64,000 bases of DNA from Perkinsus olseni (Eukaryota > Perkinsozoa > Perkinsida > Perkinsidae). The notes under the pieces are model-generated. The model was not told the DNA's origin and made no database searches. It saw only the letters and a program-made list of their open reading frames with translations. A program made the position numbers and the translations under genes. The stretch lies in contig JABANP010000002.1 in the NCBI GenBank assembly GCA_013115135.1, positions 124,001 to 188,000 of the forward strand, given 5' to 3'. Shown here piece after piece: positions 46,676-57,707 of the stretch (position 1 is its first letter; the number at the start of each line of letters is the position of its first letter).

Positions 46676-48495
46676 TGGCCGCTGAAAGCTGCGAAGAAGT
46701 CCTCAGATCCCCTCTCCGGGTAAGCTAGTGTGCTCAAGTTGCCTCCTGCATCGCCTTCTGATTCGGCAGGTCACGCCCCATCACGGATGACCTCTGCCAT
46801 GGCACCTACTGGTCGCCCCGTATATAGATATATCAGTATCCTCCTCAATGTTTCTGACTAGATGAACGGAATATTCGAATTGAGTGCTGCTGCTGCTGCT
46901 GTCGCTGCTGTCGCATTGGTGTGAGCAGCAGTACAATCGATTACTATTGCACCGTGTGTTTTCTGATTCCCCGATCGGCGATCATTAATATTACGTTAGA
47001 GATCGAATTCATTTCTCGGAGGCTTTCGATGAGTTCGACGGCTTTTTGTTCTTTCATTGCATAATTACGTGCATTCTCACAACTCGCGGTTCGCCGCCGC
47101 CGCAGTCTGTGCCATCATCTCTCTGTTCGCTCATCATCACCATCATCGTCATTTGTGTATTGCTCAGTCTCTACTAACTCTATCGATACTCCTTTTCAAT
47201 GTGGCGGTTGCATCACGCCATTCATCATCAGAGATACTCATTTTTTTACTTACACGACGGCAGGCTTCTCCGTGCGAATGTCGTCTGCGTCTAATGTATC
47301 GATACACTACTCCTTTCTCTGCTCGTGTGTTATCTTGATAAGCTGCCTGAGCGGCAGGTGATGAGTTCTCTTATTTCTCTTGTTATTGTGCGTGGTTGAT
47401 TCTCCGCAATTATCTTTCATTATCATTGCCATTTTCATGCCTAATCGGGTATCCGTGCCGATTTCGGTACTAAGAGTGTGAAGTCTTCATTAATCCATGC
47501 AATTCCTGTTCCTCTCGTCGTTGAGTTTATCAAGTGCAGTGAAGAAACCTGAACTGTGTGCTTCGACCGGACAGAGTCACAAGAGAAGGCTCATCGTTCG
47601 AGTCCTTTTCGGCAAAGCTAATTATAATGGTCATGTTAGTTTAACCGTTAGAATAGCCAACATACGCAGTGGTCTTTGACAAAGGCCCTATAACTTCCTT
47701 AAGTTCCTCCTTAAGGAAGGACTTTAAGTTCCTCAAGGAACAAGCTCCTCCTTATAGCTTAGGTGGCTTAGGAGCGTAACCTCTTTCCTTAAAGTGAGGA
47801 CCGTAAGGTCTCTGAGGAGCCGCTCCTCATAACATTTAGGAGTCGCTTCTTAAGGACCTTACGCAAAGGGCGTGAGGTTGCTCAGTCCCAGCTTACCCCC
47901 GGGCTTACGCGCTTCTCGAGGTCAACGCAGTCTTTGCAAATTGCGACTTGGTGTCACGCTGTCCCCACCCGAACGATTTCGCCCCATATTAGCGATGTCA
48001 GTTGGGTAGAAAGCTCATAGGAGCCTATCCCAATGCCTTACAGTGGCGACCACTCACTACTGTTATAGCTTCGAGGCTGATGGATTATGATTTCTACTAT
48101 TAGCCCCAGATTATCATTCTCCATCGTTCAGCGCCTCATTCCAGCGTGCATGCGCATGCGTTCCGGGTAGCGCTGTAGACCCTTTTGCACGCCCCAACTC
48201 GTCTCAAGTCCGGTGAAGCTATTCGTGTGGCCCCGCCTTTAAGTACGACCCTGCCTCGAGCCATCATATCAGAGATCCACTACTGAGGTTGCCTTCATTG
48301 TACCTGCGTTGACGTAGTCTGTCTCGATTCCGCGTATCGTGTCTGCCCTTGGATACCGTCGAGAGTCGAAGTCCGAGAGTTGAGGAGGACTTTCAACCAC
48401 AAAGGAAGGCCTTTGAGTGTTGGCCTAGATTAAAGCGATCAATACCCGAGTGACCCTTCTCTCTATTAGTGACTTCTCAAGCGATTCTTTCCGAA
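46676..48495. other. Intergenic region upstream of protease 1
   Basis: About 1.8 kb, AT-richer than the genes, with GCT repeats near 46888-46915 and ATC repeats near 47130. It contains the dense palindromic stretch listed separately at 47686-47880. Small hydrophobic frames occur, but none has a motif. Confidence 0.5.
47686..47880. repeat. Cluster of short palindromes built on TCCTTAAGGA / AGGAGC words
   Basis: Within 195 bp there are many overlapping inverted repeats, such as TTCCTCCTTAAGGAAGGA, GTTCCTCAAGGAAC and GAGGAGCCGCTCCTC, plus repeated TAAGTTCCT and TTAGGAG. It can fold into several hairpins on either strand. No coding frame runs through it. Confidence 0.7.
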
Positions 48496-49602
48496 ATGCT
48501 TGCAGCTGCTTCCCTCCTTGTCCTCAGCTTACATCTGAGTACAGGAAGCCTACCCAAACACGTCGTTGATTTCCCTATTAAGATTGGGGACGACCGTGCA
48601 TTGGTGGACCTCACCTTCGACGACCAGGTTGTTAGGCTTGTCCCTGATACTGGTGGTTTCGATACGTTCGTCCTCTACAAGAAAGCGTTCTCCGAGACCC
48701 AATGCGAGCACTTCGCCGCTGGTTGCTATGAGTGCCCCCATGACGGCTGTGCGCCTATCAGCAAGACTAACATTACCGTCACTTTTGCTGATAACTCGTC
48801 CTTTGTCTACTTTAACTTTTTCGCGGACCTAACCGTGAAACTGGGTAATGGATCTGAAGTAACCGTCGAGAACTACGACATCGGCGTCGTGAAAGATTAC
48901 TTCCCCAAGACCATGCCTCCATCCCCTATACTTGGGTTGCACAGGGAAGCGGAGTTCACCCGCCAAAAGCATTCCTTCATTCATCAGCTGGTCCGGAATT
49001 CCGAAGGGGCAATTGGGAAGTTAACGTTCTCAATAACTTATCCAAGAACGTCTGATGAGGTTGGGCATTTGACCGCTGGTGGGAATCCTGACCCGGCCTG
49101 GTATGTCCCCTTCAATCCTCTGACTCAGAATGATAGCAGCGCATGGACATTAAGGATTGATCAGGTTGGTTATCGCGCTGATGACAAGAGTGAGCCAGTG
49201 ACTATCAAGAAGGGGAGGGTGCTGTTCGACTCTGGCGCCACCGTCATTATCGGTCCCAATGATGAAGCCAACAAAGTCTTGAGCCTCATCGCCAAGTTCG
49301 TCGAGTTCAAGGGCAGCGATGTCTTGAAGATCATCGATTGCTCTGATATTCCCAAGTTACCTGAGGTGTGGTTCGATGTCCAGGCTGATGATGATGCCGG
49401 TACAATAACGAGGCTCTTCATTCAAGGGCGTGACTATGTACTTCACTCGGGTGGCAAGTGCTACATAAGCATTACCGGCGGTGATCTCAGTGCGGTCGAT
49501 CTGAGGTGGATGATCGGGGCTCCGCTGTTTAAGGGATATTTCGTACAATTCTCTTATTCAACTTATGATGCGGCGTTCATTGGATTTGGCAAGAAGAAGT
49601 GA
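48496..49602 (+). CDS. Pepsin-like (A1) aspartic protease, copy 1, secreted
   Basis: Intronless gene for a secreted aspartic endopeptidase. ATG 48496 gives a signal peptide (MLAAASLLVLSLHLSTGSLP). The first catalytic motif is VRLVPDTGGFDTFVLYKKAF (DTG kept). The flap region is followed by NITVTFADNSSFVYFNFFAD and PPSPILGLHREAEF ('ILGL'). The second catalytic motif is VLFDSGATVIIGPNDEANKV (DSG), and the C-terminal part has MIGAPLFKGYFVQFSYSTYD and IGFGKKK. It is about 368 residues, normal for the family, with no long propeptide visible. Paired cysteines CEHFAAGCYECPHDGC may form a local knot. Secreted or lysosome-like digestion, or host-protein cleavage, is plausible but inferred. A close paralogue lies 2.3 kb downstream. 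Confidence 0.9.
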   Translation: MLAAASLLVLSLHLSTGSLPKHVVDFPIKIGDDRALVDLTFDDQVVRLVPDTGGFDTFVLYKKAFSETQCEHFAAGCYECPHDGCAPISKTNITVTFADNSSFVYFNFFADLTVKLGNGSEVTVENYDIGVVKDYFPKTMPPSPILGLHREAEFTRQKHSFIHQLVRNSEGAIGKLTFSITYPRTSDEVGHLTAGGNPDPAWYVPFNPLTQNDSSAWTLRIDQVGYRADDKSEPVTIKKGRVLFDSGATVIIGPNDEANKVLSLIAKFVEFKGSDVLKIIDCSDIPKLPEVWFDVQADDDAGTITRLFIQGRDYVLHSGGKCYISITGGDLSAVDLRWMIGAPLFKGYFVQFSYSTYDAAFIGFGKKK

Positions 49603-50082
49603 TCCCTTTGAAGGACAAGTAATCGTCGTGTCGATTCGTCAAGAAGCACCCATTACTTTTTGAAGCAAGAGTTTGCTTAGCAAACTAATATGATAGGTTG
49701 TCAAAGATTCTTTCGAGACTTTTCCCCCAACCTCAGTCTCGGCCCTGCGTTCATCACCTCTGACTGAGTCGTAGTGATACCGTCACTCGGGAGTACGGTA
49801 CTCATCCGAACGAAACCCACAGACGGCGGTGCGTGTAATTAACACAGGGCAATTATTGAGCAGCTCCGGCGTTGCGGCAGCTTCTTCTACCCGGAACAAG
49901 CCGAACACTACTTCTCAGTTATCGATCCGTTGCAGCGTATATATTCCGGACGAGGTTTGACTTCGAACACCGTTAAACGAAGAAGACTGAGCAATACTGG
50001 GGACGTATTTCCCACTGAGGCGAATTGCCAGGTCAGTGGCCCGCTTTCCCGAGCGATATGACAGTACTACCGTATAGGGACA
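49603..50082. other. 3' flank of protease 1, nothing recognised
   Basis: Short frames only; no motif or repeat seen before the repeated block that starts near 50083. Confidence 0.5.
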
Positions 50083-50370
50083 GCATGGTGACGATTATAG
50101 TGTACGCTATGTAACAACTACAACCTGGTTCAGTGCTACTTAGCTGTGAGACTATCATCTCTGCATTTCCCTTTACTGCTACTACGTGCCATTAGTATCA
50201 GATAACCATCTGACCTCACTATGCGTCGCGCACCCGCGTGCATGAGCACTATAACTCAGTACAGTGTGGCTATTTGAGACGGGGCTCAAAGAGAGGTAAG
50301 ATTGGACTGGATAGGAGCTGAGCAATAATGTGATTTACCACGTATACTCATGCACGCTAGTACAAAGTCT
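50083..50370 (+). repeat. Left arm of a composite repeat between the two proteases
   Basis: Two sub-blocks. Sub-block A (about 50083-50250, with CGCTATGTAACA, GACTATCATC and CCATTAGTATCAGATAACCA) recurs in direct orientation at about 50985-51125 with roughly one mismatch in five or six. Sub-block B (50250-50370, with CTCAGTACAGTGTGGC and TTTGAGACGGGGCTCAAAGA) recurs inverted at 51125-51272. This resembles a nonautonomous mobile element or its relics; no transposase is seen. Confidence 0.65.
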
Positions 50371-50984
50371 GCATAATGCAAAGACTGCATGCCTGCATGA
50401 TGAGGTCAGGTGGTTACCTTAGACTAATAATACTACGCAGTAGAAGTGAAGATAATTGCAGCCATGGTAGTCCAACAGTTGAATAGTACCGAACCGGCCT
50501 GTAGCTGTTACATGTCGTACACTATGTTGTCAATATAGTGCAGAAGGAGTCAGCCATCGAGGCTCTCTATCCCCTGGGATGGTCTCGCCCCTCTCTCTGT
50601 GGAGCTTGCTTGCTTGCGTCGCTTGAACCCGAACCCGAACTCCATCCCCAGATGTGCAACTCGACACTTGTAGCCGATGTGAGGCAAAGGGAGAATAATC
50701 TCAGATGTTTGGCTTGCTTTTTACGCTTAGCAAATCGATCGCGTCACATTGTGCGGGCCAACTCGCACGTGTGAAATCGCGCCACTAGTCACAGACATGA
50801 GACGATATCATAGCCCTTGCTAGGGGCGATGAAACAACAAAGACAACGGGGAAGGGTTGTTACATAGAACGCAGGGACCCTAGCTCAATGAACGCAGTCG
50901 GTACTGTGCCCACATAGGTAAACTAGGTCATAACGGAAGGACGCACGAGGAGACAGAAAAATAGATATGCACTATAAGTGACAA

Positions 50985-51272
50985 CATAGTGACGACTATA
51001 ATATGCGCTATGTAACAGCTACAGGCTGGTTCAACACTACTCAGCTGTTAGACTATCATCGCTACACTTACCTTTACTGCTACTGCGTACCATTAGTATC
51101 AGATAACCATCTGATCTTATTCTGCGCTTTGCACTAGCGTGCATGAGTATACGTGCTGTCCTAAGCTTAGCGTAGTAAGCTGTAGTGCACATTATCACTA
51201 AGTTCCTCTCGAGTCCAATCTTACCTCTCTTTGAGCCCCGTCTCAAATAGCCACACTGTACTGAGTTATAGT
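50985..51272 (+). repeat. Right arm of the composite repeat (direct A, inverted B)
   Basis: Partner of 50083-50370. The core of the inverted part (about 51211-51271, from AGTCCAATCTTACC to GAGTTATAGT) is an exact reverse complement of about 50251-50311. The rest of the inverted part is imperfect. Confidence 0.65.
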
Positions 51273-51892
51273 GCAGATAATTGGCGTGACATTGGGCGGC
51301 GAGGCTAGCACATCGGGCATCTGGGGCCCGAACTCTTAGGGTCGCAGATCACCCTGAGGTGTAGCCAGGTCACTCGGACCACTAGAACTCAAGTCCGGAA
51401 CTACTGTTGATTGTAGGTTAGCCATAGAGCCATTAGCCTCAACCATTAGAAAGCGTGACAATCGTACTGAACAACAACATTTCCCAAACGAAAACATACA
51501 TCCCCAGTTCAGTACGATTACGAGTGATGAGCCGTAATAGCGGGATCGAAGATATCGATCTAAAAACGCATGCACACACGCATGCGCAGTGTCTCCCCGT
51601 GACACCTACGGGGGACAGTAAAAGTAAGAGTGAGTGGGGAAGCGAATAACTAGGCGCCTAGGTCAACGAACGCGACAGAGGGGATGGAGAGCCTCGATGG
51701 CTGACCCCCATTGTAGGAGCTGTACTTGGTCAGTCGCTAACCACTCTCTTCCGATCCAAGACTCTTCCCCACGCGGACATCTTGACGTTCTTGACGTGTG
51801 TGCCGTCGAGGGGACGAGTGTGTACCGTCGAGGATAATGGTCAAATATCCCTTATCGCTTTATCAGTGTCTTACCAAGCGCTTCCTTCTGAA

Positions 51893-52990
51893 ATGCTGGT
51901 AGAAACTTCCCTCCTTGCCCTCAGCTTACATCTAAGTACAGGAAGCCTACCCAAGAACGTCGTTGATTTCCCTATAAAGATTGGGGACGACCGTGCATTG
52001 GTGGACCTCACCTTCGACGAGCAAGTTGTCAGGCTTGTCCCGGATACTGCTGGTTTCAATACCTTCGTCCTCTACAAGAAAGCGTTCTCCGAGACCCAAT
52101 GCGAGCACTTCGCCGCTGTTTGCTATGAGTGCCCCCATGACAGCTGCGCGCCTATCAGCAAGACTAACATTACCGTCACTTTCGCTGATAACTCCTCCTT
52201 TGTCTACTTCAACAGTTTCGCCGACCTGACGGTCAAACTAGGTAATGGAACTGAGATTATCGTCGAGGGCTACGACATCGGCGTCGTCAAAGATTTCTCG
52301 CCCAAGACCATTCCTCCATCCCCTATACTTGGGTTGCATAGGGAACCGGGGTTTTCTCGCCAAGATCATTCCTTCATTCATCAGCTGGTCCGGAACTCCG
52401 AAGGGGCGATCAGGAGGTTAGCTTTCTCCATAACATATCCAAGGACCTCTGACGAAGTTGGGCACTTGACCGCCGGTGGGGATCCTGACCCAGCCTGGCA
52501 TGCTCCTTTCATTACCCTGCATCAGCGTGATGACAGAGCATGGACATTGGGGATTGATGAGGTTGGTTATCGCGGTGATGGCAAGAGTGATCAAGTGACT
52601 ATCAAGAAAGGAAGGGTGCTGTTCGACTCTGGCGCCACCGTCATTATCGGCCCCCATGATGAAGCCAACAAAGTCCTGAACTTCATCGACAAGTTCGTCG
52701 AGTTCAAAGGCAGCGATGTCTTGAAGATTATCGATTGCTCTGATATTCCCAAGTTACCTGAGGTGTGGTTCGATATCCAGGCAGACGACGAGGAGGCTTT
52801 AACCACGAGGGTTTTTATTGAGGGCCGTGACTATGTGCTTCACTCGGATGGTAAATGCTACATAAGCATTACCGGCGGTGATCTCAGTGCGGTTGGTGTA
52901 AGCTGGATGCTCGGGGCCCCGCTTTTCAAGGGACATTTTGTACAGTTCACTTATGACGTGGAATCCATAGGATTCGCCAAGAAACACTAA
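51893..52990 (+). CDS. Pepsin-like (A1) aspartic protease, copy 2, altered first catalytic motif
   Basis: Tandem paralogue of copy 1, intronless, with most residues identical by eye. ATG 51893 gives the signal peptide MLVETSLLALSLHLSTGSLP. The second catalytic motif VLFDSGATVIIGPHDEANKV is intact, as are ILGL and the C-terminal WMLGAPLFKGHFVQFTYD. In the first motif the conserved glycine is lost: VRLVPDTAGFNTFVLYKKAF has DTA where copy 1 has DTG. The catalytic Asp itself remains. The frame is complete with TAA 52988-52990, so it is not a broken gene. The protein could have reduced or altered activity, or act as an inactive decoy or binding protein. The upstream codons open from 51782 are not needed, since the conserved start begins at the signal peptide. 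Confidence 0.88.
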   Translation: MLVETSLLALSLHLSTGSLPKNVVDFPIKIGDDRALVDLTFDEQVVRLVPDTAGFNTFVLYKKAFSETQCEHFAAVCYECPHDSCAPISKTNITVTFADNSSFVYFNSFADLTVKLGNGTEIIVEGYDIGVVKDFSPKTIPPSPILGLHREPGFSRQDHSFIHQLVRNSEGAIRRLAFSITYPRTSDEVGHLTAGGDPDPAWHAPFITLHQRDDRAWTLGIDEVGYRGDGKSDQVTIKKGRVLFDSGATVIIGPHDEANKVLNFIDKFVEFKGSDVLKIIDCSDIPKLPEVWFDIQADDEEALTTRVFIEGRDYVLHSDGKCYISITGGDLSAVGVSWMLGAPLFKGHFVQFTYDVESIGFAKKH

Positions 52991-53895
52991 CTCTTTTTCC
53001 AGCTCACGGATAAGTTCGGGTCCCAGATTCTCATTGAACGATCATACTTCTTTCAGCCAACGGATCTCTGTCGTACATCCTTATTGAACCTTCTATCAGC
53101 CTCATCTCAGGCTTGCGTTCTTCAAAAGTTCATCGTTTTCGAACCAATCGTAGAAATATCGTATCTCGGAAGTATATCACTTGTCTGAGTCTAATTGCAT
53201 GGAGAGTGTCCACGTAATTATCGCCAAGCGATTCAACCACTGGGTAGCTCCAGTCTCGCAACACCAGCAGCCTCTCCAGTTTGGATCGTCCTCAGAGGAA
53301 TGGAAAACTTTTCTAGTCAGTTTTCGGCTTGTTTTCATTCAAGGCCAATCGTTAGGTTTAGAACTCCTGTTGCACGGGGAGTCCTTGGCACCAACTACCC
53401 ACGGGGAAAATTTTCCGGTGCCCGAAGTCTACGACAGTATTACAGGCAACTGCACCCATCCCCTGCAGCAGCGACGCTGCGAACACTTTCACTGGGGAAC
53501 TTTACAAGCCAATAACAGTGTCAGAAACATTGCAAACAAACATGCAAATCACTCGTTCTTCTTTGGCGGAGGATGGACTGCCTCTGGAAATGGTGGTCGG
53601 TAGTAAATCTTCAACCCACCCTCAGGAGGCGACCAATGCCAACAACCCGATGACTTCCCGCGGGCAGCAACATTCGACCTGCAGAGGCATGGGCGTAGCG
53701 CTCATACATGAGGATGGTCTCCCCCACCTAATCCGCATCCCATTCCAATACTCATCTCCGCGTATCTTCCCTTCGAAAGGCATCGTCCTAGTGAGGGAGG
53801 AGAACATGCTTCCACAGGAAACTCAGATTCCGAATTATTCTGCTCATAACGAGTGATAGCTCGAGAAAGTACGAACGATTGGCACTGAAAGATGC
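52991..53895. other. 3' flank of protease 2, no gene recognised
   Basis: Open frames of 100-140 codons occur on the plus strand (53181-53603, 53518-53856), but they overlap in different frames and lack motifs. They do not extend the protease. I treat them as chance frames. Confidence 0.4.
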
Positions 53896-55710
53896 TCACT
53901 TGAAGTAGGCTGGTACGGTCGGGATGAAGGAAAGGCCGCTGGGACCCGGACAAGAGCCTTTCTCGCGAGATCGCCAGAACGTGGAGTGCAGCCCGAAGAA
54001 AGGTACCGTGGCCGCTGTCTCGATCAGTGTCCTCTCCCTGAGCACAATGCATGATTTCTCTTTGACCGCCAACAGCACAGAAGGACTTACTCGTGAGGAC
54101 GATCCGCGAACTCAGAGAAGAACTCGACGTCGCAATTGTGGTAGAGCGGCCATCGCTTGCGGTACACCTCTTGATAGGCCCTCTTCGTGTAGGGGAGTTT
54201 GGTCCTGCAAGAAAGCGTTCAACCAGCCACGTGCTCAGCGTACTGGTTGGGAAGCAATCTTCGGACACGCAAGGGCCCCTCAACGGACAAATGCCGCTAT
54301 TCGAGAGAGAACACCGTCGCCAAGAAATCCATCCTTCGCGAGGAGTGAAGATACCCTACGGAATCTGCGATATGTTATGGGAGCGGTTAGGCGATCCAAT
54401 ACGAGAATACAGCACAGGCTTCCTATCCTCCCCTCGCACGATCCATCGACGACCATACCTGACAAAAGCAAAACCTACACTGTCAGTGACTGCCACAAGG
54501 ACGTGGTGAATTCTAACTGCTCTTATGAGGGAGGTTCTCGAGAGTAGTTCTCATTCCACTGCCCTCACCGCATATCGGTCTCCATTGGTTTGATCATACC
54601 CCTGATGGCCTTACCATCTCCCTACATGACGGCGACTCAAAGCCATGGAAAATGCAACTCCGGCTGAGAGGTGCCTACCTACTTTCCACTCAACACAGAA
54701 TGCGATAAAGGCAAACTGTATTCAAAGACAACCACTGCGTCATCAGTCATCACAACACTAGTAACAGTCAATCTCGATGCGACGAGGACTCGATATTCGA
54801 GGAAGGCTGCTCTCCATCAGACTGCCCGTCCGAGGACACCGGAGGTCCTTCGTTATTCTTCTCACCCAGAAGCGCATCCATCATCGCCTGAGGACAGGAG
54901 TGCCGCCCTTCGAGAATGGAGACCTACTTGCCGGGCCGAGAGGGCCATTGCTGCCTCGGCCACGGCGTCCTCTACCTCTTGCGGCCTTTCGGTCTCCTTT
55001 ATACTCCACAACTGCAGCAAATGGGGACCGCCCCTGAACAGGTGACGCCCGATGGCTCCACTCAGACGACAGACGAACTCACCGTCGGCCAAGACTCAGC
55101 AGGGAGGCTTCGAATTCGGCCCAGGCACCCGCTGGCAGCAGGGCTACTTGATCGCGTTGCTGCGCACCATCGAATAGTAGGATCAGGTCCACCACGTCTG
55201 GCCGGTATGCTTGCTGGGGAGGGAACATCCTGCAGGGGACTACTGAAGAGAAGCCCGCCGCTGCAATGGTTCTGTTTACTTTATCATGGCGAAGCTCTTT
55301 GTCTTGAACAACCACAGATCGATGCCCTCTCTAATCCTAACCACCCTTCCCGTCCACTTGACGGTCTTGTACTTGTACTTCTCGTCAAATGCTTTCACAC
55401 TGTGAAGCGGATTGCCGAGGTACGCCCTGACAGAGAACAAGGCTCGCCATCTCACCAGGGAGGGGCCGTCACCCACCTGTCGCCACAGTCGCTGAGGAAG
55501 TCCTTCCAAGTAACATCAATATCGGGTCCTCGAGGGTATCATAGTAGGCTGCATCACGCCAGAGGACCGCGCCATGTAGAATACGCCGATCACCCCAACG
55601 AGCGCCAAAAGAATAACAACGTATCTGATGGGGATGGCGAGCACCACCGTGACCAAACGCGACCACACGACGGGGGCTCCCGGAGCATCCGCCCTCGAGT
55701 CGAACGGCAA
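53896..55710 (-). CDS. Membrane protein exons, possibly wolframin-like OB region
   Basis: In minus-strand order, an exon from 55710 opens MPFDSRADAPGAPVVWSRLV with a strong transmembrane helix (VVLAIPIRYVVILLALVGVI GVFYMA). Then TWKDFLSDCGDRWVT is followed, in another frame, by SVKAFDEKYKYKTVKWTGRV VRIREG. Next come VVDLILLFDGAQQRDQVALL and GAWAEFEASLL, and about 55090-55000 holds EFVCRLSGAIGRHLFRGGPH LLQLWSIKE. The 'W-x-x-F...CG...V-W-x-G-x-V' pattern and the later strand order recall the OB-fold end of wolframin, but the match is by eye only. Exons further on (54230-53896) read TKRAYQEVYRKRWPLYHNCD and may belong to the same gene or another. The function is uncertain. Confidence 0.35.
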
Positions 55711-56182
55711 CCTATCACTGGAGGAACATTTCAGTCAGCTGATGCAAGCCTTCGTTGAAGCGATGCCAGAATGAAAACCGCCATCGTGTCGCTACTTCCT
55801 CGCCAAAACCACAGCACAGTGGCCGATGCGGAAGGTGAGGACATCGTTCTTGAAGTTGGTGGGCAGGGATATCTTCGACCGGGAACCAACCTTATTGAGG
55901 CAGCTGGGGCAGCGGTGGACGGTATCCTTCAGTAAAGGCCATATCACTGAGAGGGAGAACATACTCGACCAGGGCCTTCACCATTCGGTTCGGGAAATCA
56001 CAAAGACTATACAACAATAGGGATTGTTATGAAGGACTCATTATGGCTTATGAGAGCCGAGACATTCACTGATAATCTAACAAGGGCTCTCTACAGCGGA
56101 TATTCGACAAGTCGGAAGGTAATGTAGTGAAGACAATAATATTAATTATTCACGGTACCAACATTCCACCACATCGTCGTGA

Positions 56183-56645
56183 CTAGCATGCACTAACAGT
56201 TATGCAACCACCCTGCTGCGATACTAACCAATAGTCGAGAGCCGTGATCAGGGCCCGTATGAACAGAAGCCCCCTACCTGGCAAAACACACACAGATAAC
56301 CACTGGAGGACTAGTATTAGAAGGAGCGCCAGGAGATAGGATACAACGGACGGCTCGTGTGTCACGAAGGTGGTGATGTCCGCCCGGCAAAACGGACATC
56401 GGCAGTTCACAGGCCTGAGGCAAAAGCAGTGTGCCACACCGGCAGCTCCGAGGGAAGGGTCCGTACGACATGTCAAAGACAGGAAGCTTCTCTCCATCCG
56501 TACTCGCTGAAGACAGCGTCTCCGGGCCGAATTCATCGTCCATCTCGACGTCGCCCTCCTCAGCGACCGCTGGCAGTGTGGGCACTTGGCGATACGAGTG
56601 GGCCTCCTTCCGCCGCTGGCTGAAGGCGCCGGTCATTCGTGTCAA
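56183..56645 (-). CDS. RING-like plus membrane-helix protein, probable exons
   Basis: A minus frame contains VAHCFCLRPVNCRCPFCRAD ITTF, which resembles the second half of a C3HC4 RING finger (CxxxC...CPFCRxDI). It is followed at once by hydrophobic helices VVSYLLALLLILVLQWLSVC V and GLLFIRALITALDYWL. Another minus frame gives an acidic upstream stretch, VAEEGDVEMDDEFGPETLSS, and an alternative Cys set. A membrane-anchored E3 ubiquitin ligase is the natural guess, but the first half of the RING is not clearly visible and splicing is unresolved. Confidence 0.35.
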
Positions 56646-57707
56646 CTTAAAAATGTGAACCTTTCAGAGTCCTCGGCTGCCTACGGATGCACAGCCACGC
56701 TCGAGCCCACCCATCCCGACCAACCCACACTCTACAGGAACTTGAGTCGACATGACCGAGTTCATCTGTCTCGTACCGAAAGTGAAAATAATAATCGTCA
56801 AAAAGGATATCAGCAACTACAGAATTTCCACAATTTCTTCAGTGAATCATCGTGGACAGCCCGCAGCGATACCGTTGTACCACGTCCGCTCAGCTGGCGT
56901 CAATAGCGACCAGACGGCAGCCACATTCCGGGAGTAGTGGTCCTCACTCTCAGGGCCACCGTGAAGGAGACATCGAGCGCAGCTACACACAAGGCGCGGA
57001 TGGAACTCCTCACCCAGCAGCCTCTCGCCAGGCACCGTTACAGATGTACCTGAGCAGGGTTGATGACGGCGAGGAGGCAGCCGGCCCTTCTTCTACCTAG
57101 AGGACCGCCACGATCGCGCGTCTCTGTACTGGGCGAGGTTCGCATGAAGTTGGCCCGGGGGCACTGGACTCGTCGGACATGATGGCATGCTACTCTGAGC
57201 CTCACCATGGCTAGTGTGGCCTCGATCGAATCACGACCGGAGTACTGCACGCCGATGTCCTGAGGCGACGGTGTGGCAGCCAAGGGCGAGGAGTCAGGCA
57301 CGCAAAACAAATTTCTAAGATCTTTGTTTTCGCTGGTTCATCGGTAATGCTCCACCCTCGGCGACGCATCTCGTACAAGGCGAATTGTTCGGCTCTTCCC
57401 CAGATGATAATCGAAACCGGGTGGAGAAGGGAGTTCCGCCCGTAGTGCCAGAGGTGCGTTGCTGCGGGAAATTCACTATTTTTCGGGAATTTTATTAAAA
57501 AAACCATGAGGGAAAATATGTCCTTATAGTCGGTATGTCTATCTATTATTAAGCTCGGAGTATACCGGCGAAAACGCGAAAAAAGTACATTTTTACGCGA
57601 TTGAGCCTCAATCATCGAGGGTCCACGAAGGAATACGCGAAGGCTTCCTATGGTGCCCAGCCCAATCGGCCTCTCTCGTGTTCGCGAACTGATTCCCTCT
57701 CGACCAC

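Noticed and set aside
53924..54547. Plus-strand frame of 207 codons
   Set aside because: Arg/Ser-rich without motif; the minus strand in the same place has a more protein-like exon pattern (YQEVYRKRWPLYHNCD).
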